Below are positions 8,802-16,564 of a DNA stretch of 64,000 bases, piece after piece. Made by a program: the position numbers and the translations under genes. The stretch lies in assembly GCA_016125165.1 (NCBI GenBank), contig WGMH01000003.1:62001-126000 (forward strand), written 5' to 3'. The notes beneath the pieces are model-generated. The model was not told where the DNA came from. It saw only the letters and a list, made by a program, of their open reading frames with translations, and did not search any database. Origin of the DNA: Alphaproteobacteria bacterium. GTDB lineage: Bacteria; Pseudomonadota; Alphaproteobacteria; Micropepsales; Micropepsaceae. Within the stretch, counting starts at the first letter, position 1; each line of letters opens with the position of its first letter.

Positions 8802-9554
8802 TCACTTCCTATTTTTGACAAACTCGGAGAAGTCCCTGAGACACCCTTCGACGGCCTCAACGTAATCGGCCATCACTCCAAAAACTGGCCGGTGGACGAG
8901 TCCACCGACTTCGCCGAAGCGTATATCGAGGGTCGGTTTTTTCTCCTCGTCGATTTTAAGTCTGGCATGCGCACCGAGGTCCCCCAAACTGAACTTCCCA
9001 TCTACCCCGGGTTTCAGAGTTGCACCATCAATCGTGGCGGACCCAAAGCTTGGACTCTTTATCGATATCGAACCGATGGTGACGGTACTTATGACCGGCA
9101 CGATGATCATGTGCTTGTCCGTAATATCAAGTTCATGGAGGCTGTAGAGCCTCCACCCGGGACCGCCCTCGTAAGCACCAAGATTGACGAAGAAATCCTT
9201 GGTATCTTGCCGCGGCGTTTTTATTCCATTGCACGAGGCGTCATAATCGACCTTGTTTTTCCCAGTGGGGAACTTGGTCCAGCGATCTTGTGTACCGCCG
9301 TCCAGGCCGATGATTTCCCAAGTTGCGTGGTCCAAAGCGGTCTCGAGGTTATGAATGCAGTCGCCAATGACCATGGCCATGGTCATTGGCGCGTCTCCGG
9401 AGACCTTCGTGTTGATGATCGCGAGGCCCGTGTTAGGGTCGTAGTCGAGAGAGACAGTGTAAGCGTTTGTCTGCTGGAACGCGGTAAAGCGGGACTGGAG
9501 ATCGGCGATGTGTTCTTTGGCCCGTTCTAGCTTATGATATGCATTTGAAAACAT
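8802..9554 (-). CDS. Unknown protein, paralogue of the gene at 10352
   Basis: A 250-residue protein I cannot name. It starts with a predicted coiled helix (KLERAKEHIADLQSRF), a beta-rich segment, then the conserved pair CIHNLETALDHATWEI (about 65-80) and LYSLHELDITDKHMIIVPV (about 135-155), followed by a beta-rich C-terminal half. The HNL..ALDH and L..L...KH pairing recurs in scattered hypothetical proteins, and this protein aligns throughout with the product of 10352-11137. It is soluble, with no signal peptide or membrane segment. Base composition is AT-richer than the flanks. It is divergent from the HEPN-like gene, with 38 bases between starts, and its stop abuts the left inverted repeat. 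Confidence 0.7.
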   Translation of the reverse strand: MFSNAYHKLERAKEHIADLQSRFTAFQQTNAYTVSLDYDPNTGLAIINTKVSGDAPMTMAMVIGDCIHNLETALDHATWEIIGLDGGTQDRWTKFPTGKNKVDYDASCNGIKTPRQDTKDFFVNLGAYEGGPGWRLYSLHELDITDKHMIIVPVISTVTIGSISIKSPSFGSATIDGATLKPGVDGKFSLGDLGAHARLKIDEEKKPTLDIRFGEVGGLVHRPVFGVMADYVEAVEGCLRDFSEFVKNRK

Positions 9555-9592
9555 GTGGTGATCTATGCCCCAAGGGAAAAGTGTCTCGCGCG

Positions 9593-10153
9593 ATGACCGA
9601 TGAACCTCAAGTCCACAATGTGGGACCGTTTTTCAATCCCGTAACGAATGACATATTTGCACGAATTGGGCTTCTTGTCCTGACGTTCGCAAATTTTGAA
9701 ATGCTTTTGTTTTCTTCATTTGCGGTTCTTTTGGATGATGGCGTCGGCGAAAAATCCAGTGCCATTTTCGGCCAGATCGACAATTTCCGATATAAATTCG
9801 ACATGGTAATGGGCGTTGCCAGGGAAACATCGCCGCCTACCGAAATATCCAAGACTCTTCTGGAAATCGAAAATGACATCCTGCAAGTCAACAAATTCCG
9901 GAATTCGTTGGCTCATGGGGGCACGCGAATTCTGGGGAACGAGGTTTGGCTCATAACGAACGCTAATTCGATCAAGCGTGGCGAAGTTAAGGAGATTCTC
10001 TTAACCGGGGAGCATCTAGAAAAACATCAGATGCTTCTGATTGAGTCGGCTCTGAAGCTTCAAAAACTGCTGGCGGACCGGAAGATGACTGGAACGAAGG
10101 GGCTAATGCGCGCATTGCGCAGTAAGCGCGGCGTACCCATCGAGGATCAATAG
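9593..10153 (+). CDS. HEPN-like protein with RNxxxH motif, unknown function
   Basis: About 186 residues, mostly helical. The notable motif is KFRNSLAHGGTRI near residues 102-114, matching the R-N-x-x-x-H signature of HEPN domains, many of which are RNases in toxin-antitoxin, abortive-infection and CRISPR-associated proteins. The N-terminal half (RIGLLVLTFANFEMLLFSSFAVLL) is a hydrophobic helix like those of related RNxLAHG proteins. The start is uncertain: ATG 9593, or GTG 9581 four bases after AAGGG, or ATG 9539, which overlaps the divergent neighbour. Codon use is AT-rich, suggesting horizontal acquisition. Nuclease activity is not shown; many HEPN-like proteins of this sort are uncharacterised. 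Confidence 0.65.
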   Translation: MTDEPQVHNVGPFFNPVTNDIFARIGLLVLTFANFEMLLFSSFAVLLDDGVGEKSSAIFGQIDNFRYKFDMVMGVARETSPPTEISKTLLEIENDILQVNKFRNSLAHGGTRILGNEVWLITNANSIKRGEVKEILLTGEHLEKHQMLLIESALKLQKLLADRKMTGTKGLMRALRSKRGVPIEDQ

Positions 10154-10231
10154 AGGTGTCTTCCGGCCCATACAGCTCAATTTGTTCCCAGCCGGCATCC
10201 CAAATCTCATTTGTGACCGGATAGTCATTTT

Positions 10232-10352
10232 GTGCCACGGCACATTCCTACCGGGGCGGGTCCCATGAGAAATACTGGCGATGATACTCCGGGACCCACC
10301 CCGATGTGACGGGCCGCATGGAGCGGTACGCCAAGTATACAATCGCCAATAT
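10232..10352. repeat. Right copy of the ~121-bp inverted repeat
   Basis: Reverse complement of 8679-8800 with only a few differences, for example ATATTGGCGAT in place of ATACTGGCGAT at the end touching 10352. It ends directly at the stop codon of the leftward gene 10352-11137, as the left copy ends at the stop of its paralogue. The two copies enclose about 1.43 kb holding one unknown gene and the HEPN-like gene. Bases 10154-10231 between the HEPN-like stop and this repeat hold no supported gene. Confidence 0.9.
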
Positions 10353-11137
10353 CAGGTCAAACTTGGTTTGGCTTGTCCGTCAGTTTCCCGTTGAACCACA
10401 GCTTCAATCGTTCCTACAACCCGCTCAACTTCTTTGAACAGGTTCTCAAAAACCACGTTGGCCGGTTGCCCGTGAAATGCAGGTATGTCCTCAATGACAA
10501 CCCCAATCTGGGCTTGGGCGGTATGATATCCCGTAGAACCAGTATTCGCCCCTAGACGCATATAGGTTAGCTCTTGCTTCTCCTCGTTCCACCGGCTCAT
10601 ACCAATTTCTGCAGGCCCATTTATCATCATGAACGGCACCTGCAGACTGTTTCCGATGGGGCGCGCCCTTACACCCAAGAGTGCCCGATGAATTTTGACG
10701 TTTCTCATCTTGTTGAGCCCCCACAAAGCAACATTTCCCTTCTGGTGGGGCTTAAAGGCACGGAGGACGCCAACAATCACTGCAGGAACATCCTTGCAGC
10801 CCCTTTTAATGTCATTTTCCACGTCTTCTTCAGTATCTCCGAACGGAAATTTCGTTGAAGTCGGGGCCCCACCGGCAATGCTCAATGTGGCTGCATAAAC
10901 TGCCTGATCTAGTGCGGCTCGTAGCGCATTCCCGATCTCGAATGCGTCAGCCATCGCAGATTTTGGAACGCTCGCCGTAATGCGAAACTTGTACGCAATC
11001 ATGCCGTCGCTATCCGGCTCGACTACGTGCAGATAGGGGCTACTTCCTACAAAATTTGAGATCGTTTTTGAGAGATCGTTCAAACGTTCTCTAGCTCGAT
11101 CAAGGAGAATTTTAGGGCTTTCGAATTGGTCATTCAT
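10352..11137 (-). CDS. Unknown protein, paralogue of the gene at 8802
   Basis: A 261-residue soluble protein of unknown function. It shares its layout with the product of 8802-9554: an N-terminal helix (LLDRARERLNDLSKTI), then EIGNALRAALDQAVYAA, TKFPFGD, and VALWGLNKMRNVKIHRALL aligning with LYSLHELDITDKHMII. The similarity is distant, so the two are old paralogues or arrived together rather than being a recent duplication, in contrast to the nearly identical repeats beside them. AT-rich compared with flanking genes. The ATG start at 11137 has no rival. Its 3' end coincides with the right inverted repeat. Confidence 0.68.
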   Translation of the reverse strand: MNDQFESPKILLDRARERLNDLSKTISNFVGSSPYLHVVEPDSDGMIAYKFRITASVPKSAMADAFEIGNALRAALDQAVYAATLSIAGGAPTSTKFPFGDTEEDVENDIKRGCKDVPAVIVGVLRAFKPHQKGNVALWGLNKMRNVKIHRALLGVRARPIGNSLQVPFMMINGPAEIGMSRWNEEKQELTYMRLGANTGSTGYHTAQAQIGVVIEDIPAFHGQPANVVFENLFKEVERVVGTIEAVVQRETDGQAKPSLT

Positions 11138-11173
11138 GTATCTGTTCCACAGCTTGAGTCATGTTTGCACCTA

Positions 11174-11592
11174 CTATCTCGGATACAGAATGATCTGTGT
11201 GCAGCGGAACGCGGCAAGGAGTTTGCCGGTGGCTTCGTCCGTCACTGCAGCATCCCATACCTGAGTCATCCGTCCGCCATGCAGCAGCGTGGCCGTGCAT
11301 GCGATCGCGCCGTCACGCACCGTGCCCATGAAGTTGGTTTTCAACTCGGCGGTCGTGAAGCCGCTCGCGCCATCTGGCCATTTGGTCGACACGCCATAGG
11401 CGCACATCGTATCAGCCAGCGCCACAATGGCCGGCGCCCACAGTGCGCCATTGCCCGCGATCAGTTCCTTGGTCACCGGCAGCCGGCCCTCGACCCGGCC
11501 CGGCGCGCAGCCGTGACGGCGATGCCGAGCATGTGCGGCAGCCCTTCCTTGTTCCAGCCGTTCATGATTTCGGGTGTCAGGTCTTCGGCCAT
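11174..11592 (-). pseudogene. Frameshifted PaaI-family thioesterase
   Basis: Reading leftward from ATG 11592, the frame gives MAEDLTPEIMNGWNKEGLPH then MLGIAVTAA, after which it runs to a stop. Shifting by one base near 11503-11510 (in a GCGCGC stretch) restores APGRVEGRLPVTKELIAGNG and the rest of a hot-dog fold thioesterase (GFTTAELKTNFMGT, GGRMTQVWDA, TQIILYPR at the C-terminus). Both halves together make a normal-length PaaI-like acyl-CoA thioesterase, so one base appears to be missing. Either the gene is recently inactivated or this is a sequence error in a GC-rich run. The downstream half alone could start at GTG 11476 but would lack the N-terminal helix. Confidence 0.75.
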
Positions 11593-11696
11593 GTGCTGCG
11601 ATTCCGGTTTTAGCCCCGGAAAACTAGCATGGCCGGCCTGCGCTTGACCCCGTGGCGGAGCTGGCGAAGTCTGACCGCCTCACACGCGGGGGTTCC

Positions 11697-13268
11697 ATGC
11701 GCCGTTTCTGGGTTCTGTTTTCAAGTTTGCTTCTGGCCGGATCGGCGCTCGCCGCCACGCCCAAGCCCGACGATGCGGCCAAGTCTGGTGTGTTCAAGCC
11801 TGATAGCGTCACCACTTCGGGCACCGTGCATGCCGGCGGCGTGACCGTGAACTATGACGCGGTCGCCGGGACGCTCGTGGTGCATCCGAAGGACTGGGAC
11901 GACGCGGCCGCGAAAGACGACAAGGAAAACCCCACCGCTGAAACCTCGATGTTCTACACCGCCTATTTCAAGCGCGGTGCCAGGGCGGAAGACCGCCCGG
12001 TTACGTTCCTGTTCAACGGCGGTCCCGGCTCGGCAACGTTGTGGCTCCACATGGGCGCATTTGGTCCGCGCCGCGTGGTGACGGCCGATGACGCACACAC
12101 GCCCGCCGCGCCCTATGCCGTGGTGGACAACGCGCAGAGCCTTCTGGATGTCAGCGATCTGGTTTTCATCGATGCGCCCGGTGCGGGCTTCAGCCGCGTC
12201 ACGGGCAAGGATGCGGGCAAGGCGTTCTATGGCGTCGATCAGGATGCCCATGCGTTCGCGGTCTTCATCCGCGACTTTCTGTCGAAATATGGCCGCTGGA
12301 ATTCGCCGAAATATCTCTTCGGCGAAAGCTACGGCACCATGCGCGCGGCGGTGCTTGCCTATTATCTCACCGACGAGATGCGCGCTGATCTGAACGGCGT
12401 GATCTTTCTATCGCAGGTGCTGAACTGGGATATTTACCCGGATATTCCGGAGGCCAACCCCGGCCTCGATATCCCCTATCAGCTCGCCCTTCCCTCCTAT
12501 GCGGCTACCGCCTGGTATCACAAGAAGCTGCCGAAACAGCGCAAGGAATTGCGGCCGCTGCTTCTGGAAGTCGAGCGTTTCGCGATGACGGATTACGCGC
12601 TGGCGCTCGCGAAGGGCAACAGCCTCGATCCCGCGCGGCGCAAGGCGATCGCCGCGAAGCTGCACGAATACACAGGCCTTCCGGTTTCCTACATTCTGCG
12701 CTCGAATCTGCGCATCAATTATGGGCCGTTCCAGCAGCAGTTGCTGGCGGATACGGGAAAGATAACCGGCTCGCTCGATACGCGCTTTGAAGGCCCCACG
12801 ATGGATCCGCTTTCCAAGAGCGTGGACTACGATCCGCAAGGCGCGGCGCTCAGTTCGGCCTATGTCGCGGCGTTCAACGCCTATGTGCGCGGGACGCTGA
12901 AATACGGCGCGGGAAAATCCTACAAGACAAGCGCGGGCAATTTTGGCGACTGGGATTTCACCCATGCGCCGCCGGGCGTGGGTTCGCCCATCAAATCATT
13001 GCCGAACGTGATGCCCGATCTTGCTGCGGCTATGAAGCTCAATCCCCGTCTGAAGGTGATGCTGAACGGCGGCTATTTCGATGTGGTCACGCCATACTAC
13101 GAAGGCTGGTACGAAATGCATCATCTGCCCATACCGCCGCAGCTTCAACGCAACATCGAATACCGGTTCTATGAATCGGGCCACATGGTCTATGCGCACC
13201 AGCCGTCACTGGAAAAGATGCACGATGCGGTTGCGGACTTCATCAGGCGGACGGCAAAGCCGACCTAG
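11697..13268 (+). CDS. Secreted S10-family serine carboxypeptidase
   Basis: Peptidase removing C-terminal residues, probably periplasmic. A signal peptide begins at ATG 11697 (MRRFWVLFSSLLLAGSALA); an upstream in-frame start at 11652 would put 15 residues before it and is unlikely. The mature protein has the alpha/beta-hydrolase layout of serine carboxypeptidases: oxyanion region FLFNGGPGSATLW, nucleophile Ser211 in GESYG, Asp462 in GGYFDVVTP and His496 in ESGHMVY. About 523 residues, as usual for bacterial members. Monocistronic; its stop overlaps the convergent MBL-fold gene by four bases. Confidence 0.92.
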   Translation: MRRFWVLFSSLLLAGSALAATPKPDDAAKSGVFKPDSVTTSGTVHAGGVTVNYDAVAGTLVVHPKDWDDAAAKDDKENPTAETSMFYTAYFKRGARAEDRPVTFLFNGGPGSATLWLHMGAFGPRRVVTADDAHTPAAPYAVVDNAQSLLDVSDLVFIDAPGAGFSRVTGKDAGKAFYGVDQDAHAFAVFIRDFLSKYGRWNSPKYLFGESYGTMRAAVLAYYLTDEMRADLNGVIFLSQVLNWDIYPDIPEANPGLDIPYQLALPSYAATAWYHKKLPKQRKELRPLLLEVERFAMTDYALALAKGNSLDPARRKAIAAKLHEYTGLPVSYILRSNLRINYGPFQQQLLADTGKITGSLDTRFEGPTMDPLSKSVDYDPQGAALSSAYVAAFNAYVRGTLKYGAGKSYKTSAGNFGDWDFTHAPPGVGSPIKSLPNVMPDLAAAMKLNPRLKVMLNGGYFDVVTPYYEGWYEMHHLPIPPQLQRNIEYRFYESGHMVYAHQPSLEKMHDAVADFIRRTAKPT

Positions 13269-14086
13269 ATCGCCGCGCGCACCACCAGCCCGTCATAGGC
13301 CGGCTCCACACCGGGCGGCAGTTCGCGCTTCAGCGTTTCGTAGTCCAGATCGATGTGCAGATTTGTCAGCACCGCATGGCGCGGCTTGATGCGCTCGATC
13401 CATTTGAGCGCGGTTTCCACATTGATGTGCGTGGGATGCGCGGTGTAGCGCAGCGCATCCAGAATCCACAAATCAATTCCTTCCAACGCCGCGAAGGATT
13501 CTTCGGAAAGATCGCTCACATCGCTGGAATACGCCACCGGTCCGAAGCGGAATCCGAGCGCGCCGAAATTTCCGTGTTCCTGCCAGAATGGAAGCACCGG
13601 GATGGCGCCGCCCGTTCCTGTGATTTCAAATCCTTTCAGAGGCGCGATTTCATGCGCGGCGGCGATTGGCGGGTACAAACTGCCGTTTGGCGTTTCGAAC
13701 ACATAACCGAAGCGGCCGAACAATCCGTCGAGCGAGCGGCGATCCGCATAGAGATCGAGCTTGCGCCGGCTCGCATAGCAAATGGCACGAATGTCATCGA
13801 GCCCATGCGTCTGATCGGCATGATTGTGGGTGATGAGAACGGCGTCCAGATGTCCGCAGCCCGCCATCAGGAGCTGGTTGCGCATGTCCGGCGACGTATC
13901 AACAAGCACGGTCGTTTCGCCGCCGCCCTGTCGCCGCCGCACGAGAACCGAACAGCGGCTGCGGCGGTTTTTCGGATTGCCGGGATCGCATGCCCCCCAA
14001 TCACCCTTGCCGCCCGGCCCGCCCAATCGCGGCACGCCGCCGGACGATCCCGATCCCAGGATCGTAACCTCCAGCGCATCGCTCAT
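13265..14086 (-). CDS. MBL-fold metal-dependent hydrolase
   Basis: A 273-residue metallo-beta-lactamase-fold hydrolase of the RNase Z/PhnP-like branch. Motifs: N-terminal TILGSGSSGGVPRLGG, the metal site THNHADQTHGLDDIR (HxHxDH variant HNHADQTH), and the downstream SSDVSDLSEESF and TNLHIDLDYETL. Phosphodiesterase activity on cyclic ribose phosphates is known for PhnP-like relatives; the substrate here is not predictable. It overlaps the tatD stop by four bases (ATGA) and closes the rlpA-dac-tmk-holB-tatD run. A TatD-MBL pair is a standard alphaproteobacterial arrangement. Confidence 0.88.
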   Translation of the reverse strand: MSDALEVTILGSGSSGGVPRLGGPGGKGDWGACDPGNPKNRRSRCSVLVRRRQGGGETTVLVDTSPDMRNQLLMAGCGHLDAVLITHNHADQTHGLDDIRAICYASRRKLDLYADRRSLDGLFGRFGYVFETPNGSLYPPIAAAHEIAPLKGFEITGTGGAIPVLPFWQEHGNFGALGFRFGPVAYSSDVSDLSEESFAALEGIDLWILDALRYTAHPTHINVETALKWIERIKPRHAVLTNLHIDLDYETLKRELPPGVEPAYDGLVVRAAI

Positions 14087-14865
14087 TGCGGACGTTTCGC
14101 TTTATTGAACAGCGAGAAGAAATTCTCCGTCGTCTGCGCGGCGAGTTCGTCAAAATCCATGCCCTTCAACTCTGCCAGCATGCGCGCCGTGTTGGTCACA
14201 AAAGACGGCTCGTTGCGCTTGCCGCGGAATGGCATCGGTGCGAGATACGGCGCATCCGTCTCCACCAGCAGACGGCTTGGCGGCACGCTCTCCAACACGT
14301 CTCGCAACGCATCCGATTTCTTGAACGTCGCGATACCGGAAACCGAGATGTAAAAACCCAGATCGATTGAGGCATCGGCCAGCCGCTGCGTTCCCGTAAA
14401 GCAATGAATCACGCCGGTGAACGGTGCGGCCTGCATTTCTTCGCGCAGCACGGCAATGGTGTCGTCGTCCGCGTCGCGCGTATGCACGATCAGCGGCAAT
14501 CCGCTTTCGCGCGCCGCGGCTATGTGCGCGCGGAAATTGGCAATCTGCATCTCGCGCGGAGAATGGCCATAATAATAATCGAGCCCCGTCTCGCCGATTC
14601 CGACCACCTTTTCGTGCGCGGCCAATTCCAGCAGCGGACTGGCATTCTCCAGCACCTCCACCTTCGCCTCATGCGGATGGATGCCGACCGAACACCACAC
14701 ATCCTCGAAGCGCTCTGCTATGGCGCGAACGTTCGGAAATTTCGCCAGCGTGGTGCCGATGCTCACCATCGTCCTCACGCCGGAATCCTTCGCGCGGGCA
14801 ACGACGGCATCGAGTTCTTCGGCGAAGTCCGGAAAATCGAGATGACAATGGCTGTCCACAAGCAT
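14083..14865 (-). CDS. tatD: TatD-family metal-dependent DNase
   Basis: TIM-barrel metallohydrolase of 260 residues, acting as a 3'-5' exonuclease in characterised relatives. The start at 14865 yields MLVDSHCHLDFPDF, placing the metal ligands HCH at the N-terminus where the family has them; the open frame extends about 30 codons upstream into the holB end but without conserved sequence. Other motifs are SVGIHPHEA, GETGLDYYY, HTRDADDDT, HCFTGT and ETDAPYLAP. It lies ten bases after the holB stop; the metG gene that commonly separates holB and tatD in alphaproteobacteria is absent. Confidence 0.93.
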   Translation of the reverse strand: MLVDSHCHLDFPDFAEELDAVVARAKDSGVRTMVSIGTTLAKFPNVRAIAERFEDVWCSVGIHPHEAKVEVLENASPLLELAAHEKVVGIGETGLDYYYGHSPREMQIANFRAHIAAARESGLPLIVHTRDADDDTIAVLREEMQAAPFTGVIHCFTGTQRLADASIDLGFYISVSGIATFKKSDALRDVLESVPPSRLLVETDAPYLAPMPFRGKRNEPSFVTNTARMLAELKGMDFDELAAQTTENFFSLFNKAKRPQ

Positions 14866-14875
14866 GATACGCAAC

Positions 14876-15925
14876 CTACAGGGCCCCGCGACGCGCCGTC
14901 TGGTCGAGGGCGCGCCAAGCGGAAAGAATGGTCTGACGCGGGTCCATGTGCAGTGCATGGGTCCGCGCGAAGCTCGAAATCAGTTTCTCGCGCAAAGCAA
15001 TCCAGCGGTCGAGCCCCCCTGCCCCCGCTTTCGCGCGAATGCGGTCCGCCAGCGACTGCACCAGAAAACTACCGAAGGCCTCGATGCCTCCACTCATGCG
15101 CGCCAGCTTGTCGGCCATCGCCAGCGTTGCGGCGAAATCGGGCGCGCTGGCGTTGTCGATCAGCCGTTCGGCATCGGCTGCCATCTGCAGGCCATCATCG
15201 CTCGCCAGTATCAGCGCCGCGCCGATCGATCCGCCGGAAAGGCGCACAAGCTGCGCCCGTTCACCGGCATTCATGTCGGGCAATCGGCGGGCAAGTTCAC
15301 GGTCCAGAACGTCATCGCCCAGGGGCCGCAACTCCAGCCGCTGGCAGCGCGAGCGGATCGTGGGCAGAAGGCGTCCAGGCGTGTTTGAAAGCAGGATCAG
15401 CATGGCGCGAGCGGGTGGTTCTTCCAGAGCTTTCAACAGCGCGTTGGCGGCCGCGTCGTTCATCTCGTCGGCTGTATCGACGATTGCCACCCGCCACCCG
15501 CCCGCGCCGGATGTCATGCCAAAGAATCCTGCGAGCCTTCGCACCTCATCGACGCCGAGCACCGTCATCAACTTGCCTGTGTTGGCGTTCGCGCCGCGCT
15601 TCAGGACAAGAAGTCCCGGATGCGCACCCGCCTCCACCTGCATCGAAACAGGATCGCGCTCGGGAACACTCAAATCTTCCGGCCCGGCATCGGTGCCACC
15701 ATGGCGCAACAGATAGCGTGCGATGCGATAGGCCAGCGTCGCTTTGCCCACGCCGGGCGGTCCGGCAATAAGCCAGGCTTGCGGCACGCGCCCGCCGCGA
15801 ATGGCCCGCGCGGCCCGATGCAGCGCCTCATCATGGCCCACGAACTCAAAGGTTTCGCGCGGATGGTCCTGCCCCGCGATGCGGTCCGGCTCCTCCAGCT
15901 CTTCAACCTTCGTTTTTCTGGCCAT
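14876..15925 (-). CDS. holB: DNA polymerase III subunit delta prime
   Basis: Clamp-loader subunit of the replicase, 349 residues. The AAA+ core shows Walker A GPPGVGKATLAYRIARYL and the segment VAIVDTADEMNDAAANALLKALEEPPARAMLILLSNTPGRLLPTIRSRCQRL, with the SRC sensor 1 motif. The zinc-binding cysteines typical of DnaX and E. coli delta prime are not seen in the first part, as often in alphaproteobacteria. It begins three bases after the tmk stop and reads toward tatD. This tmk-holB pairing is strongly conserved in bacteria. Confidence 0.93.
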   Translation of the reverse strand: MARKTKVEELEEPDRIAGQDHPRETFEFVGHDEALHRAARAIRGGRVPQAWLIAGPPGVGKATLAYRIARYLLRHGGTDAGPEDLSVPERDPVSMQVEAGAHPGLLVLKRGANANTGKLMTVLGVDEVRRLAGFFGMTSGAGGWRVAIVDTADEMNDAAANALLKALEEPPARAMLILLSNTPGRLLPTIRSRCQRLELRPLGDDVLDRELARRLPDMNAGERAQLVRLSGGSIGAALILASDDGLQMAADAERLIDNASAPDFAATLAMADKLARMSGGIEAFGSFLVQSLADRIRAKAGAGGLDRWIALREKLISSFARTHALHMDPRQTILSAWRALDQTARRGAL

Positions 15926-15928
15926 GGT

Positions 15929-16564
15929 TCAGTTTAGATCGAAGCGCCCGGCCACCGCACTCCAAATCCGCGCCGCTACCTCGTCCTCGGAACCGCTGGC
16001 ATCGATGACCATGCAGCGGCTGGCAGATTTGCGGGCAATGTCGAGGAAGGCCTTGCGCAGGCGTTCGTGGAATTCGATGTCGAAACCTTCGAAGCGTGTT
16101 TCATTTCCTGCGCGTGCCTTGGCGCGGGAAAGCCCAATCTCTACAGGCAGATCGAGGATTAACGTGAAGTCAGGTCTGAACTCGTTGATGGACGCGGATT
16201 CAATGCGGCGGATCGTTTCGCGGTCCATGCCGCGCCCCGCTCCCTGATACGCATAGGTGGAATCGGTGAAACGGTCGCACACCACCCATGCACCGGCGGC
16301 CAGCGCAGGCTTGATGGTGCGCGAGACATGATCAGCCCGCGCCGCAAACATCAGGAGCGTCTCCACCATGGGCTCCCAGCGTTTGGTCTCGCCCTGCACT
16401 AGCAACTTGCGGATATCTTCGGCGCCCGGCGAACCGCCCGGCTCCCGGGTGCAGACACAGGTGAGGCCGCGCGCCTTAAGCGCATCCGCCAGCCGCCGGA
16501 TCTGGGTAGATTTGCCTGCGCCTTCACCACCCTCCAGGGTGATGAAGCGTGCGCCTCCCGTCAT
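15929..16564 (-). CDS. tmk: Thymidylate kinase
   Basis: Phosphorylates dTMP to dTDP for DNA synthesis. The 211-residue enzyme has the P-loop EGGEGAGKSTQIRRL, the DRX motif CDRFTDSTYAYQGAGRG and a lid region with EIGLSRAKAR. It starts at 16564, overlapping the dac stop by four bases, so translation is coupled to the penicillin-binding protein gene. It is followed directly by holB. No unusual features. Confidence 0.96.
   Translation of the reverse strand: MTGGARFITLEGGEGAGKSTQIRRLADALKARGLTCVCTREPGGSPGAEDIRKLLVQGETKRWEPMVETLLMFAARADHVSRTIKPALAAGAWVVCDRFTDSTYAYQGAGRGMDRETIRRIESASINEFRPDFTLILDLPVEIGLSRAKARAGNETRFEGFDIEFHERLRKAFLDIARKSASRCMVIDASGSEDEVAARIWSAVAGRFDLN

Noticed and set aside
9987-10238. 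Minus-strand 83-codon frame overlapping the HEPN-like gene
   Set aside because: The start (MAQNDYPVTNEIW) looks plausible, but most of it lies antisense to the HEPN-like coding region, which has the better motif support; nothing else supports it.
8679-10352. Integron-like cassette with attC sites
   Set aside because: The folded repeats look superficially attC-like, but the core GTTRRRY/RYYYAAC boxes are missing, the two copies are inverted to each other, and no integrase is present.
10352-11137. RNVKIH in this protein as a HEPN active site
   Set aside because: It fits R-N-x-x-x-H by letter, but the aligned paralogue has ITDKH there, so only the KH/H part is conserved and the Arg-Asn pair is probably chance.
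14404-15771. Long plus-strand frame of about 455 codons
   Set aside because: It lies opposite tatD and holB, is full of Arg, Ala and Pro, and has no recognisable domain: a shadow of GC-rich coding DNA.
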